From contig NZ_BMIL01000010.1 in NCBI RefSeq assembly GCF_014642175.1, positions 1-64,000 on the forward strand: a stretch of DNA of 64,000 nucleotides, written 5' to 3'. A program made the translations under genes and the position numbers. Under the pieces are notes generated by a model. The model was not told the origin of the DNA and did not search any database. It was given only the letters and a program-made list of their open reading frames with translations. Shown here piece by piece: positions 34,678 to 43,276 of the stretch (positions are counted from its first letter, which is position 1; each line of letters begins with the position of its first letter). The DNA is from Pedobacter quisquiliarum (GTDB taxonomy: Bacteria > Bacteroidota > Bacteroidia > Sphingobacteriales > Sphingobacteriaceae).

Positions 34678-37600
34678 ATGAAAACTATTTGGTCACTATA
34701 TATATGTATAAATATCTTTTTGATATCTATATCTGCTAAAGGGCAGCAAAGTGCTTGTTTGCCGGTGGCAACAGCGGCAACAGCTTCTCAAAATTATGTT
34801 ATTAGTAATACGATTAAAAAGAACGGGATTACAACTGACGCACAGATTCAGGCCCTAACCAACTGCGATCTGAATCAAACAATACAATACTTTGATGGAA
34901 TTGGGCGATCGATACAAAGCATTGATGTAAAAGCCAGTCCCATGGGTAAGGATATTATTGTTCCGGCTGCTTATGATGCTTTTGGAAGGGAGACGACCAA
35001 GTATGCGCCTTATGCCGATTCTGGAACTCCAAACGGAAGTTATAGATCTTCAGCTATTACAAATCAGCGAAATTTCTATAAGGAAGGTGTCGCACCAGCA
35101 TCAATCCAATGGACCAATGCTCCTTTTGCAGTGAGTGTCTTAGAGGCATCCCCATCAAGCCCGGTTTTACAACAAGGTTTTCCAGGGCTAGACTGGCAGC
35201 CTAGTTCCAGCAGAACAGAGCTAACAGGTCGAACTGTAGTTTCGGAGTATTTGGTTAATGACACACTTGATGTACCGTATATACGCCTCACAGCAACAGG
35301 AGCAATAGCTACTGATTTCTATCCTGGAGGCAAGCTTTTTAAGACCATTACCAAAAATGAAAACTGGACATCAGGAAAGATAAATACCACTGAGGAGTAC
35401 AAGGACTTTGAGGGTAGAATAATCTTGAAGAAGCTTTGGCAAACCAATACGGTATCCTTAAGTACCTTTTATGTTTACGATGTTTTCGGTAATTTGAGAT
35501 GCGTTGTGCCTCCCTTTCCAGGAGCACCTTCAGTAGTTACCTTGAATGAAAATGATGACTTGGTAAAAAAGTACTGCTACGTTTACCATTATGATAAGCG
35601 TCAGCGCTTATCTGAAAGGCGTCTTCCCGGAAAGGAATGGGAATATATTATCTACAATGACTTGGATCAAGTCGTTTTGACTCAAGATGGTAATCAGCGT
35701 CCCGAGAGGCAATGGTCTTTCATCAAATATGATCCTCTTGGAAGGATTGCCGCTACAGGGATTTACCGCCATGGCACCATTGCGACTCGTCAGAATTTAC
35801 AGGCTACTGTCGACAACCAACCCTCAACGGTGCCACTTTGGGAAACTTGGGCCGGAAGTGGATACACATCCAACTCCTTTCCCACAGTTGTCTACTTCTT
35901 CCATCAAATATTTAAGTATGATGACTACGACATGCCGCTTCCACCTGCTTATGTGATGTCAACTGGACGCAGCTTCAAAACTAAAGGTTTACTGACTGCC
36001 ACATTAACTTTTGTTAATGGAACAGCGCAATACCTTGGCAGCATAAACTATTATGATGACTATGGACGATTGATCAAGAATTTTAAACAACATTACGCCT
36101 CTTCTGCTGTTGATGCTGGCAATTATGATGAAACTACAAATACTTACAAGTTTGCAGGAGAACTTGAAACAAGCACCAGAGTTCACCGCAAAACTAGCGC
36201 TTCAAACCTTACCATTGCTACTGCCTATGACTATGATGCATGGAGCAGACAAATAAGAACCAGGAAAAAGATCAATGCTGAAGCAGAGGTTGTACTGGCT
36301 GAAAATCTGTATAATGAGGTAGGTAGTGGTTTGAAAGAGAAGCAGCTATATAATGGGCTTCAAAAAACGACTTACATCCATGGTCAGAGAGGCTGGCTTA
36401 GGGAGATGCGCTCCAAGGAGTTTACTGAAATGCTGATGTATGGAGATAGTACTGGAGGAAACAGAAATTTCAATGGTAATGTATCGTATCAAAAGTGGGG
36501 GTACAGCAACACCATTACGCCTAATATATATACTTACACTTACGACGGTTTAGATCGCTTGACCAAAGGAAGTAGCAATCCTGGTTCAACAAACATCAGC
36601 GAAACGGTAACTTATGACAGTATGGGTAATATTGTCACCATGAACAGAAACGGTACCACGGGTACTTACAACTATTCTGGAAACCAACTCACTAGGATAA
36701 CTGGCTTTGAAACCCGGCCTTACCAATACTACTATGATGCTAATGGCAACATGACCAAAAATGGAAGAAGTCTTGACTCTTTAACATACAATGCCTTAAA
36801 TCTTCCTAAATCAGTGACCCGGGCCGGTACTACGGTGAACTACCTGTATGCAATGGATGGGACAAAACTAAAGAAGACAAGTACAATTGGTGGTGCAACC
36901 GTTACCACGCATTACGTAGATGGCATCCAGTATAATGGCAATAGTATAGAATTCATTCAGACTGAAGAAGGTATTGCAAGGAGAAATACCAATAGCTACA
37001 GCTATGAGTTTAACTTAAAAGACCATTTAGGAAATGTAAGAGTATCATTCTTCAAGAACCCAGTAACCAATGCGCTAGAAGTGCTCCAAAAAGATGAATA
37101 TTTTGCTTTTGGTAAAAGAGTTGTTGTAACTCCTGGAACAAATAAATACCTTTATAATGGTAAGGAGTTACAGGAAGAGTCTGAGACATATGATTACAGA
37201 GCAAGGTTCTATGACCCGGTGATTGCCAGGTGGAATGTGCCTGATTTATTATCAGAAAGGCATTATGACTTGACTCCATACAACTATGTAATGAATAATC
37301 CATTAATGTTCATCGATCCATTAGGTTTAGATACAATTAAGCCTAACCAACTTGTCTCTCCAAAACCTGGAATTAAGCCATTTAATCCAGGTGTTGACGT
37401 AATTTCCTTAAGTGAAGTAAAAATTGTAGCCGGAAAACCAGGGGGTTCGAACGGTATAGCTGGCTCACGAGATCCTGAGAAAAGTTTGGCTGATAATGTA
37501 GGCTTAGCAGATGCTCTTTTAGGTCCAATTGCGGGGGGCAGTGAAAGGATATTACGAAACAGAGGCGCATACCTTCCCAGGAATGAAGTTTTTCGTCGAA

Positions 37601-37905
37601 GTTCGGAAATAATTGTGCGCACCCCGATGGCAAACATAAGTGTCTCCTCACGCCTTTTAAATCGTGTTAGGCTTGGAGGAAAAGTGTTAGGTGTTGCTGG
37701 ATTAATAGCTACCAGTTCTCAAATATATAGCGATATTGACAAACAAAAGTATTATAGTGCTGGAACAAGGACCTTGGTAGCAAGTGTAGCCATCGGAGCA
37801 GGTGCGATTCCTGTAGTTGGATGGGGAATAGCCGGCGGGATTGGCGTAGCAGACTATATTTGGGGAGACGAATTTTACGATTATGTAGAAACTAAAATGA
37901 AGTAA
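34678..37905 (+). CDS. Rhs core polymorphic toxin 3 (Gly-rich membrane-active-looking tail)
   Basis: The protein has a signal peptide (ending SAKGQQ), the DUF6443-like region (IQYFDGIGRSIQSIDV), YD repeats and the Rhs core (KDHLGNVRVSFF, FYDPVIARWNVPD, ending FIDPLGL at about 37309-37329). The tail (about residues 885-1075) is new. A polar linker is followed by strongly hydrophobic Gly/Ala segments (GGKVLGVAGLIATSSQ, then VASVAIGAGAIPVVGWGIAG and GGIGVADYIWG), resembling pore-forming toxin tails. Length 1075 aa. Upstream of the tail it is highly similar to Rhs 1, with four extra codons in total; some patches are almost identical at DNA level and others clearly diverged. Confidence 0.88.
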   Translation: MKTIWSLYICINIFLISISAKGQQSACLPVATAATASQNYVISNTIKKNGITTDAQIQALTNCDLNQTIQYFDGIGRSIQSIDVKASPMGKDIIVPAAYDAFGRETTKYAPYADSGTPNGSYRSSAITNQRNFYKEGVAPASIQWTNAPFAVSVLEASPSSPVLQQGFPGLDWQPSSSRTELTGRTVVSEYLVNDTLDVPYIRLTATGAIATDFYPGGKLFKTITKNENWTSGKINTTEEYKDFEGRIILKKLWQTNTVSLSTFYVYDVFGNLRCVVPPFPGAPSVVTLNENDDLVKKYCYVYHYDKRQRLSERRLPGKEWEYIIYNDLDQVVLTQDGNQRPERQWSFIKYDPLGRIAATGIYRHGTIATRQNLQATVDNQPSTVPLWETWAGSGYTSNSFPTVVYFFHQIFKYDDYDMPLPPAYVMSTGRSFKTKGLLTATLTFVNGTAQYLGSINYYDDYGRLIKNFKQHYASSAVDAGNYDETTNTYKFAGELETSTRVHRKTSASNLTIATAYDYDAWSRQIRTRKKINAEAEVVLAENLYNEVGSGLKEKQLYNGLQKTTYIHGQRGWLREMRSKEFTEMLMYGDSTGGNRNFNGNVSYQKWGYSNTITPNIYTYTYDGLDRLTKGSSNPGSTNISETVTYDSMGNIVTMNRNGTTGTYNYSGNQLTRITGFETRPYQYYYDANGNMTKNGRSLDSLTYNALNLPKSVTRAGTTVNYLYAMDGTKLKKTSTIGGATVTTHYVDGIQYNGNSIEFIQTEEGIARRNTNSYSYEFNLKDHLGNVRVSFFKNPVTNALEVLQKDEYFAFGKRVVVTPGTNKYLYNGKELQEESETYDYRARFYDPVIARWNVPDLLSERHYDLTPYNYVMNNPLMFIDPLGLDTIKPNQLVSPKPGIKPFNPGVDVISLSEVKIVAGKPGGSNGIAGSRDPEKSLADNVGLADALLGPIAGGSERILRNRGAYLPRNEVFRRSSEIIVRTPMANISVSSRLLNRVRLGGKVLGVAGLIATSSQIYSDIDKQKYYSAGTRTLVASVAIGAGAIPVVGWGIAGGIGVADYIWGDEFYDYVETKMK

Positions 37906-37909
37906 CTAA

Positions 37910-38314
37910 ATGAAAATTTATAACTATCTTTTTTTTAAAGGGTATCAGATGGCAGTGAGATCAGGAAATTTTGATGATCTGCCAGTATTAGGAGCAATTC
38001 TTTTTGTGGGCTTCGGTTTAATGTTAAACTTTTTTTCTATTATGTTTTTCTTAACTGGTATAGATCTGCTACAAGTGTCTTTTGATACAAAATACAGATT
38101 TATATTTTCGTTAGGGCTAGTACTTGTTCTCCTTGCATATTACTTGTACAAAGACAGATACAAAGCGATACTAAGTAAGTACGAGAAAAGGGAACAACTT
38201 CAAAAAAAAGGCATACATCCTATTATTGTATTTGTTCTATATTATAGCATTAGTGCAGGACTGTTGCTACTTGCAGGAATATTTAAGAATGGTGACTGGA
38301 TATTTTCGAAATAA
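37910..38314 (+). CDS. Three-helix membrane protein, candidate immunity to Rhs 3
   Basis: It starts 4 bp after the Rhs 3 stop. The 134-aa product has three predicted membrane helices (about residues 25-50, 60-80 and 105-126) with short charged loops. A membrane-embedded antidote is what pore-forming toxins usually need, which matches the hydrophobic tail before it. No family was recognised. It differs completely from the immunity candidate of Rhs 1, in step with the different tail. Confidence 0.62.
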   Translation: MKIYNYLFFKGYQMAVRSGNFDDLPVLGAILFVGFGLMLNFFSIMFFLTGIDLLQVSFDTKYRFIFSLGLVLVLLAYYLYKDRYKAILSKYEKREQLQKKGIHPIIVFVLYYSISAGLLLLAGIFKNGDWIFSK

Positions 38315-39015
38315 CGCACGGCAACAGAGGGTATTCCGGTCGAATTGATGGAAAGGGTACCCTAGAATGATCGAAGTATTAATATTGGTTATAGTTTACT
38401 TATAAGATCCCCCTAGGTTGATATAAATATTTTAAAAAACTCAAAAATATTTACAAAAATGAGCACCCTTGATTATGGAGAGAGAACTTGTAGTTTTTTA
38501 ACTATCCACTTTACTGAATCTCATTTTTGTTGCTCACACATGAATGCCTAAAGTGAGGAGCTATTAGCTTCTGCGAATCGTTGAAGCTATAAGAAGGGGG
38601 CTTGTTAGCTACTGTATGACGGTAAACTCCATGTGTAATCTTCCCTAAAAACAGCTACAGAAATAAATATAGAATAATATGGAAAACTTTCAGCGCTAAA
38701 CCAGCGCCAGTTTTCCACATTACAACAAGACAGTAATAGCTATAGTAAGTGGAATTCTTTAGTTTTGAACGTAGCTAGTTATGGGAAGATTACGCATGCA
38801 AAAGCTAACATCACAGGTGCGCTTGAGGAAATTCATTATATATCATGAACATATCGTAATTAACATAAGAATAATTACAAGCTTGGTTTACTAAAACGGT
38901 CGTTTTTCTGGAATTTCAGGTTCAAAACTTTTAAGACTTGAAGTTAACTGCTCCGTATCGTAAATCCTCATCAGCCTTTTTTCGGTATTAATCTTACTTT
39001 TGACCTGTTAAGATT
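38315..39015. other. 700-bp gap with no gene; nested inverted repeats
   Basis: No reading frame here is convincing. A GAGGGTATTCCGGTCGAATT-like piece at about 38325-38347 recalls the ends of some Bacteroidota IS21 elements, but no transposase is present. The middle holds the inverted-repeat structure at 38630-38798. TACTTTTG at 38995-39002 matches the -7 consensus and probably starts the next gene at 39016. The 3' edge of the toxin island lies in this gap. Confidence 0.5.
38630..38798. repeat. Nested inverted repeat (169 bp)
   Basis: The outer arms CATGTGTAATCTTCCC (38630-38645) and GGGAAGATTACGCATG (38783-38798) are complementary at 15 of 16 positions. A second pair, AGCTAC (38653-38658) and GTAGCT (38771-38776), lies in register inside them. 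An inner perfect 9-bp pair is TGGAAAACT (38680-38688) and AGTTTTCCA (38709-38717). This may be a small non-autonomous element or a structured RNA. Confidence 0.55.
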
Positions 39016-40041
39016 ATGCGCAAATTCGTACTGCTGTTGATTTCTGTATTTCTATTATTTGGTTGTGGTCAGAAATCAAATGTGCATACGACTTTCTATT
39101 TCTGGAAGACCAATTATAAGCAGGACAATAAAGCGGATCATTACCTGCAGCGTTTTAAATCAGGATCAATCTATGTGCGCATTATGGATGTGGATTTCAA
39201 CCCCGATTTGCAACAGGCTGCGCCGGTTTCCCCAATAAAGTTTTCAGACGCACTCCCTGAACAGCTGGAGATCATACCCGTAGTTTATATTCTCAACAAT
39301 GTTTTCAAACATCTTGATACTACTCAAAATACTGCTTTGGCAGATCGAATCGCTACCTTTGTGGATGCAAAGGTAAAGCAAGCCGGCAAGCGCGACTTTA
39401 CAACGTTGCAGATAGATTGCGACTGGACTAAGTCAACCAAGGTCAACTACTTCGATTTCCTCGAGCGCTTAAAAGTTCACCGGGTAATGAAAGGCAAACA
39501 GCTCTCTGTAACCCTGCGAATGCACCAGGTTAAAAATATTGTATCAAGTGGAATACCGCCGGTGGAACGGGCGATGCTGATGTGTTACAACATGGGCAAC
39601 CTCCGTAAATTCGGACCGCAAAACTCTATTCTGGATCAGCAGGAAATGACCAGCTATCTTCAGGATCACCTCAAAAATTACCCCTTAAAACTTGATGTGG
39701 CGCTACCTGTTTTTGAATGGGCTGTTGTATTTAGAAAGGGGCGGTATGCTGGTATATCAAAACGCATCCAAAAGGCCCAACTTGATGATGGAACCCTTTT
39801 TAAACGCGACCCAAATTCAAGCTTATATGAGTTGCTGGTGGATTATCCGGCAGCAGGACTAAAACATGGAGATGTGGTTCGCTGGGAAAGCGTAAATGCA
39901 GCAGATTTGCTGCTCGCCGCTGAATTCTTAGGCAAGCATTTAAAATCTGAAGACCGAGACCTGGTGTTCTACCATCTTGATTCCAACCTTTTAAAAAACT
40001 TTACTGATGAAGACCTTCAAAAAGTTATCGCTGCGCTTTAG
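39016..40041 (+). CDS. Lipoprotein with TIM-barrel-like (DUF3142/GH-like) pattern
   Basis: A lipoprotein signal (LLFGCGQKS, Cys about residue 17) is followed by a 320-residue domain. HTTFYFWKTNY, IYVRIMDVDFN, IIPVVYILNNVF, TLQIDCDWTKST, LSVTLRMHQV and MLMCYNMGN look like successive strands of a TIM barrel with an Asp-rich 'QIDCDWT' strand. This is similar to DUF3142 and distant glycoside-hydrolase-like proteins. An enzymatic role is not established. A good -7 box (38995-39002) precedes it. Its 3' end overlaps the next gene by 35 bp, so the two are almost certainly expressed and used together. Confidence 0.65.
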   Translation: MRKFVLLLISVFLLFGCGQKSNVHTTFYFWKTNYKQDNKADHYLQRFKSGSIYVRIMDVDFNPDLQQAAPVSPIKFSDALPEQLEIIPVVYILNNVFKHLDTTQNTALADRIATFVDAKVKQAGKRDFTTLQIDCDWTKSTKVNYFDFLERLKVHRVMKGKQLSVTLRMHQVKNIVSSGIPPVERAMLMCYNMGNLRKFGPQNSILDQQEMTSYLQDHLKNYPLKLDVALPVFEWAVVFRKGRYAGISKRIQKAQLDDGTLFKRDPNSSLYELLVDYPAAGLKHGDVVRWESVNAADLLLAAEFLGKHLKSEDRDLVFYHLDSNLLKNFTDEDLQKVIAAL

Positions 40042-42364
40042 CGTATTCCTGTTTACTTTCTTCGGCGAAATTGCAGTGGATGTCGCCTGTGGGCCGGAAG
40101 TGGATCCTTATGACTATTACGTTTCCTACTTCCACAATAACGTGCAGGGCGATGAATATACACCTTTCGCCTATAATCAGATGACTTACCTCAATAGCGA
40201 GGAGGATGTGGCAAGTGAGCCGGCCATAAACAGCAGCGAATGGGCAAAATATCTGCATGTGAAAGCTGATGATGTTTACAAGATCATGTATGCCGCAGAT
40301 AGCACGGTGAGTTCCATGATGACGAATTATAACGGGAAGATGAAGACATTACCGGACAGTCTTCGGGCGAACAGCTTTCTGCAAGGCTTATCGAAAAATA
40401 AAAAGGCACTTCAATATTTCAAGTTCGCCAAGCGCTGTGAACCTTTCGCCAATGTTGGTTATGATCCATGGGATCCGGAACCCCGCGACAGTACTGCTAT
40501 GGGGCTGCTTGGCAATGAAGCCCTAAAGTTTATCAAAGGCACCCGTGATCAATTTATAAAACTGCGTTATGCTTATCAGGCAGCGCGAATGTTCCACTAC
40601 GCCGGCATGTATGAAGAGAGCAAGCAGGTCTATGCGCAATACATTGTAAACAGCAAAAGTAAGAGTGCAGCCAAAGGCTGGGGATTGGCACTATATGCTG
40701 GCGCTACCCGGAGGTTGGGTGACCCGGAGGCATCTGCGTATCTATTTTCGAAAGTCTTTGCCAGCAATCCCGAACGAAGGGTACAAGCCTACAAAAACTA
40801 TTACTACAACAGTACGCCGGCAGCTGGTGCTTTGAAATATGCCCAAACTAATGAAGAGCGTGCAAACATCTGGGCAATCAATGGTTTTGGTAATCCGGAT
40901 TTTGATCTGGAGAGTCTGAACAAAGTTTACGAATATGATCCCGGCAGTCCGCTCAATGGCGCTTTGCTGATCCGCGAAGTAAACAAGCTGGAACAGGCGC
41001 TGATTGAAGGCAGCGATCTCGCCCGGATTTCATACAATTACTATTTCGCTGCTGAAAACAAGACTTACAAAGACAGCGTTCAAGCTGTAAACCTGAAACA
41101 GCTTGTTGATGTTCGTGATTTCGCCATAAAATTGGCTACAGCGCGCAAGTATCCTCAACCGGAGTTGGGTACGTTAACCGCTGCATATCTCTCCTGGATT
41201 GCCAATGATGATGTGCTCGCACAAAAATACCTCGACATGCTCCATCCGGCACAGCTTTCTGAACGGCTCCGTGATCGGTACCGTATCACGCATTTGCTGC
41301 TTAAAGCTAAAAACATCAGCAAAGGCGAGGCATTTGATGAAAATGAGCTGCTGCCCCCGCTAAAATGGCTGGATGATAAACGTGCAGGTGCAGATGCACG
41401 TTATGGCAGAACCACCCGGAATTTCTACCAGCAAATTCTGGCACCCGCTTATTTGAAATTGGGCGATACGGCGAAAGCTGCCTTGGCCATGAGTAAAGCT
41501 GATCCGGGTAGCTACGAAGCCATTTCTTTCCTGCAACAGTATATGCGGCCCACCAGTATGCAAGCTTTGTTGAAATATAAAGCGCAGGCTAATGGTGGAG
41601 ACATGACCGCCCAACTTGCGCAATCGTTTACTTGGTTTAGTGACGATGATTTTTATGAACTCTACGGCACAACTTTCCTGCGCACACATCAATATGATGA
41701 GGCGGTAGCCATGTTTTCAAAACTTTCTGCAGGCTACAAGTTCTTCATGCCGGAAAACTGGTACAACGGCGATGCTGATCCCAAGCTGTACGCCAACCCC
41801 TTCCTGGAGACCATAAATGATTTCCCCAAGAAGTATGTGTCGGAAAAAGGGTCTTACACCAAAAAGACCTTTGCGGCGGAAATGGCGCGCCTGCAGAAGT
41901 TAACCGTGCTTGATAAAAAGAATGCTGCCCTTTACTATTATAAGATGGCTAACGCGGTATACCAGACCGGCTATTTTGGTAACAGCTGGTATTTGATCAG
42001 CTACGCCTGGTCATCCTATGATAATGGTATGGCGGAAAAGTATTTCTATGATGGCGATTACAAAGCGGCTCGAACAGCCAAAATGTGGTATCTAAAAGCT
42101 AGGGCCTTAAGCAGCGATCCAAACTTCAAAGCGAAGTGTACCTTCATGCTCGCAAAATGTGAGCAGAAAGCGATAATTCTGAACCCAAAATGGAATGCCT
42201 TTGCCTACTGGAATTTTGATGAATCCAAACACAAAAGCTTTCTGGAGGCGAACTATAACAATGCTTATTTTAAAGAATTGAAAGCTAAATATGGCAAAAC
42301 GCCATTCTACCAGATTGCGGCCGGTGAATGCAGCTACCTTAGCGACTTCATCAATAGGAAATAG
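40007..42364 (+). CDS. Large exported TPR-like protein of unknown function
   Basis: This 785-aa protein begins with a signal-like segment and VACGPEVDPYDYYVS, probably a lipoprotein (the residue at -3 is not ideal). The rest is helical with TPR-like pairs, for example YAYQAARMFHYAGMYEES and TTFLRTHQYDEAVAMFSKL, plus later YYKMANAVYQTGYFGNSWYL. Trp and Tyr are frequent. No catalytic motif is recognised. Translation starts inside the preceding lipoprotein gene in another frame, and the stop is 4 bp from the convergent transglutaminase-like gene. It may be the scaffold or binding partner of the TIM-barrel lipoprotein (inference). Confidence 0.7.
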   Translation: MKTFKKLSLRFSVFLFTFFGEIAVDVACGPEVDPYDYYVSYFHNNVQGDEYTPFAYNQMTYLNSEEDVASEPAINSSEWAKYLHVKADDVYKIMYAADSTVSSMMTNYNGKMKTLPDSLRANSFLQGLSKNKKALQYFKFAKRCEPFANVGYDPWDPEPRDSTAMGLLGNEALKFIKGTRDQFIKLRYAYQAARMFHYAGMYEESKQVYAQYIVNSKSKSAAKGWGLALYAGATRRLGDPEASAYLFSKVFASNPERRVQAYKNYYYNSTPAAGALKYAQTNEERANIWAINGFGNPDFDLESLNKVYEYDPGSPLNGALLIREVNKLEQALIEGSDLARISYNYYFAAENKTYKDSVQAVNLKQLVDVRDFAIKLATARKYPQPELGTLTAAYLSWIANDDVLAQKYLDMLHPAQLSERLRDRYRITHLLLKAKNISKGEAFDENELLPPLKWLDDKRAGADARYGRTTRNFYQQILAPAYLKLGDTAKAALAMSKADPGSYEAISFLQQYMRPTSMQALLKYKAQANGGDMTAQLAQSFTWFSDDDFYELYGTTFLRTHQYDEAVAMFSKLSAGYKFFMPENWYNGDADPKLYANPFLETINDFPKKYVSEKGSYTKKTFAAEMARLQKLTVLDKKNAALYYYKMANAVYQTGYFGNSWYLISYAWSSYDNGMAEKYFYDGDYKAARTAKMWYLKARALSSDPNFKAKCTFMLAKCEQKAIILNPKWNAFAYWNFDESKHKSFLEANYNNAYFKELKAKYGKTPFYQIAAGECSYLSDFINRK

Positions 42365-42368
42365 GCCG

Positions 42369-43238
42369 CTACAGATCTGTATTGTTAAGGATGTTCTGCA
42401 GTTCCTTTAGCTCTAAAACCTTTTCTGTAGCGCCAAGATTCTCATAGGAGGAGATCAGGTTTCTGATGATTCTCCGGATGATCTCAACGTTACTACATGG
42501 CGTATAAAAACCGGGTAGGGGCTCAAGCTGCAGCTGACGCAGAAACTGATCCACATCGTGTTTTCCGAAAATCGCCCCTTTATTAAAAGCGTTGATGTAA
42601 AAGAGCACGCCAAATTCATGATCCTCACGTTTGCCTTCATCCAGGTAGCCCAGGATAAAGTGCTGCGGCAGGTTTACACCATAAATTGGGATGTCTAATT
42701 TCTGCGCCAGGGTAGAATAGATGATCGCAAGAGAGATTTGATTTCCACGTTTGCTTTCCAGGACCTGATTGATGTAAGAGTTCTGTGGATCGGTATGGTT
42801 GGTGGTGTTTCCACGGAAGCCATATACATTGTAAAATATGTGGTTGATCAGCTTTACCTTTTCAATGGAGCTCATCTCGTACTGAAGGTTCAGCCAGATT
42901 TCCCTTTTGATCTCTTCGATCTGGTTGATCATCTTCTGCTCATCCAAATCCGGATATTGATAGCGATTCACGATCAGCGCACCTTTGAGTAAATCAAAAG
43001 CGCCACTCTGATACCAGAGGTTGAGGTCTTCCTTAACGGTGTTGAATTGAATCTGGTGAACGACATTCTCGATGCGCTGCTGCAGCACGGCATCAGGGGC
43101 AGTTTCCCATACATTCTCCAGATACTCGATCACATCATTGCCTTGTTCAACAAGTCGCTTTTCTACATGCTCGAATATCTCGGGATCGGGATCGTCGAGC
43201 AGCTTCACTAAGGCGTAAATTTCTGTGCTGTTATTCAT
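42369..43238 (-). CDS. SirB1-like transglutaminase-fold protein
   Basis: This cytosolic 289-aa protein has a HEAT-like start (ALVKLLDDPDPEIFEHVEKR). It then has the SirB1/Transglut_core2 signature: SKRGNQISLAIIYSTLAQKL, IPIYGVNLPQHFILGY, with the His of the fold, and a later NAFNKGAIF. The usual catalytic Cys is replaced by Ser in the 'GNxxSL' segment, which is common in this family and suggests a non-enzymatic role. It runs opposite to its neighbours and shares a 38-bp divergent spacer with the methyltransferase gene. Confidence 0.82.
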   Translation of the reverse strand: MNNSTEIYALVKLLDDPDPEIFEHVEKRLVEQGNDVIEYLENVWETAPDAVLQQRIENVVHQIQFNTVKEDLNLWYQSGAFDLLKGALIVNRYQYPDLDEQKMINQIEEIKREIWLNLQYEMSSIEKVKLINHIFYNVYGFRGNTTNHTDPQNSYINQVLESKRGNQISLAIIYSTLAQKLDIPIYGVNLPQHFILGYLDEGKREDHEFGVLFYINAFNKGAIFGKHDVDQFLRQLQLEPLPGFYTPCSNVEIIRRIIRNLISSYENLGATEKVLELKELQNILNNTDL

Positions 43239-43263
43239 ACTATACTATTTGAATTGTTTGCCC

Positions 43264-43271
43264 TACTTTTG
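43264..43271 (+). promoter_or_regulatory. -7 promoter box five bases before a start codon
   Basis: TACTTTTG matches TAnnTTTG. Only 5 bases separate it from the ATG at 43277, so transcription would begin at or near the A of ATG and the mRNA would be leaderless or nearly so. Confidence 0.6.
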
Positions 43272-43276
43272 CAGCT

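Noticed and set aside
38325..38375. IS21-type end (ATTCCGGTCGAATTGATG-like)
   Set aside because: Only one copy of the short motif and no transposase or repeat series; recalled similarity is not enough to call an element.
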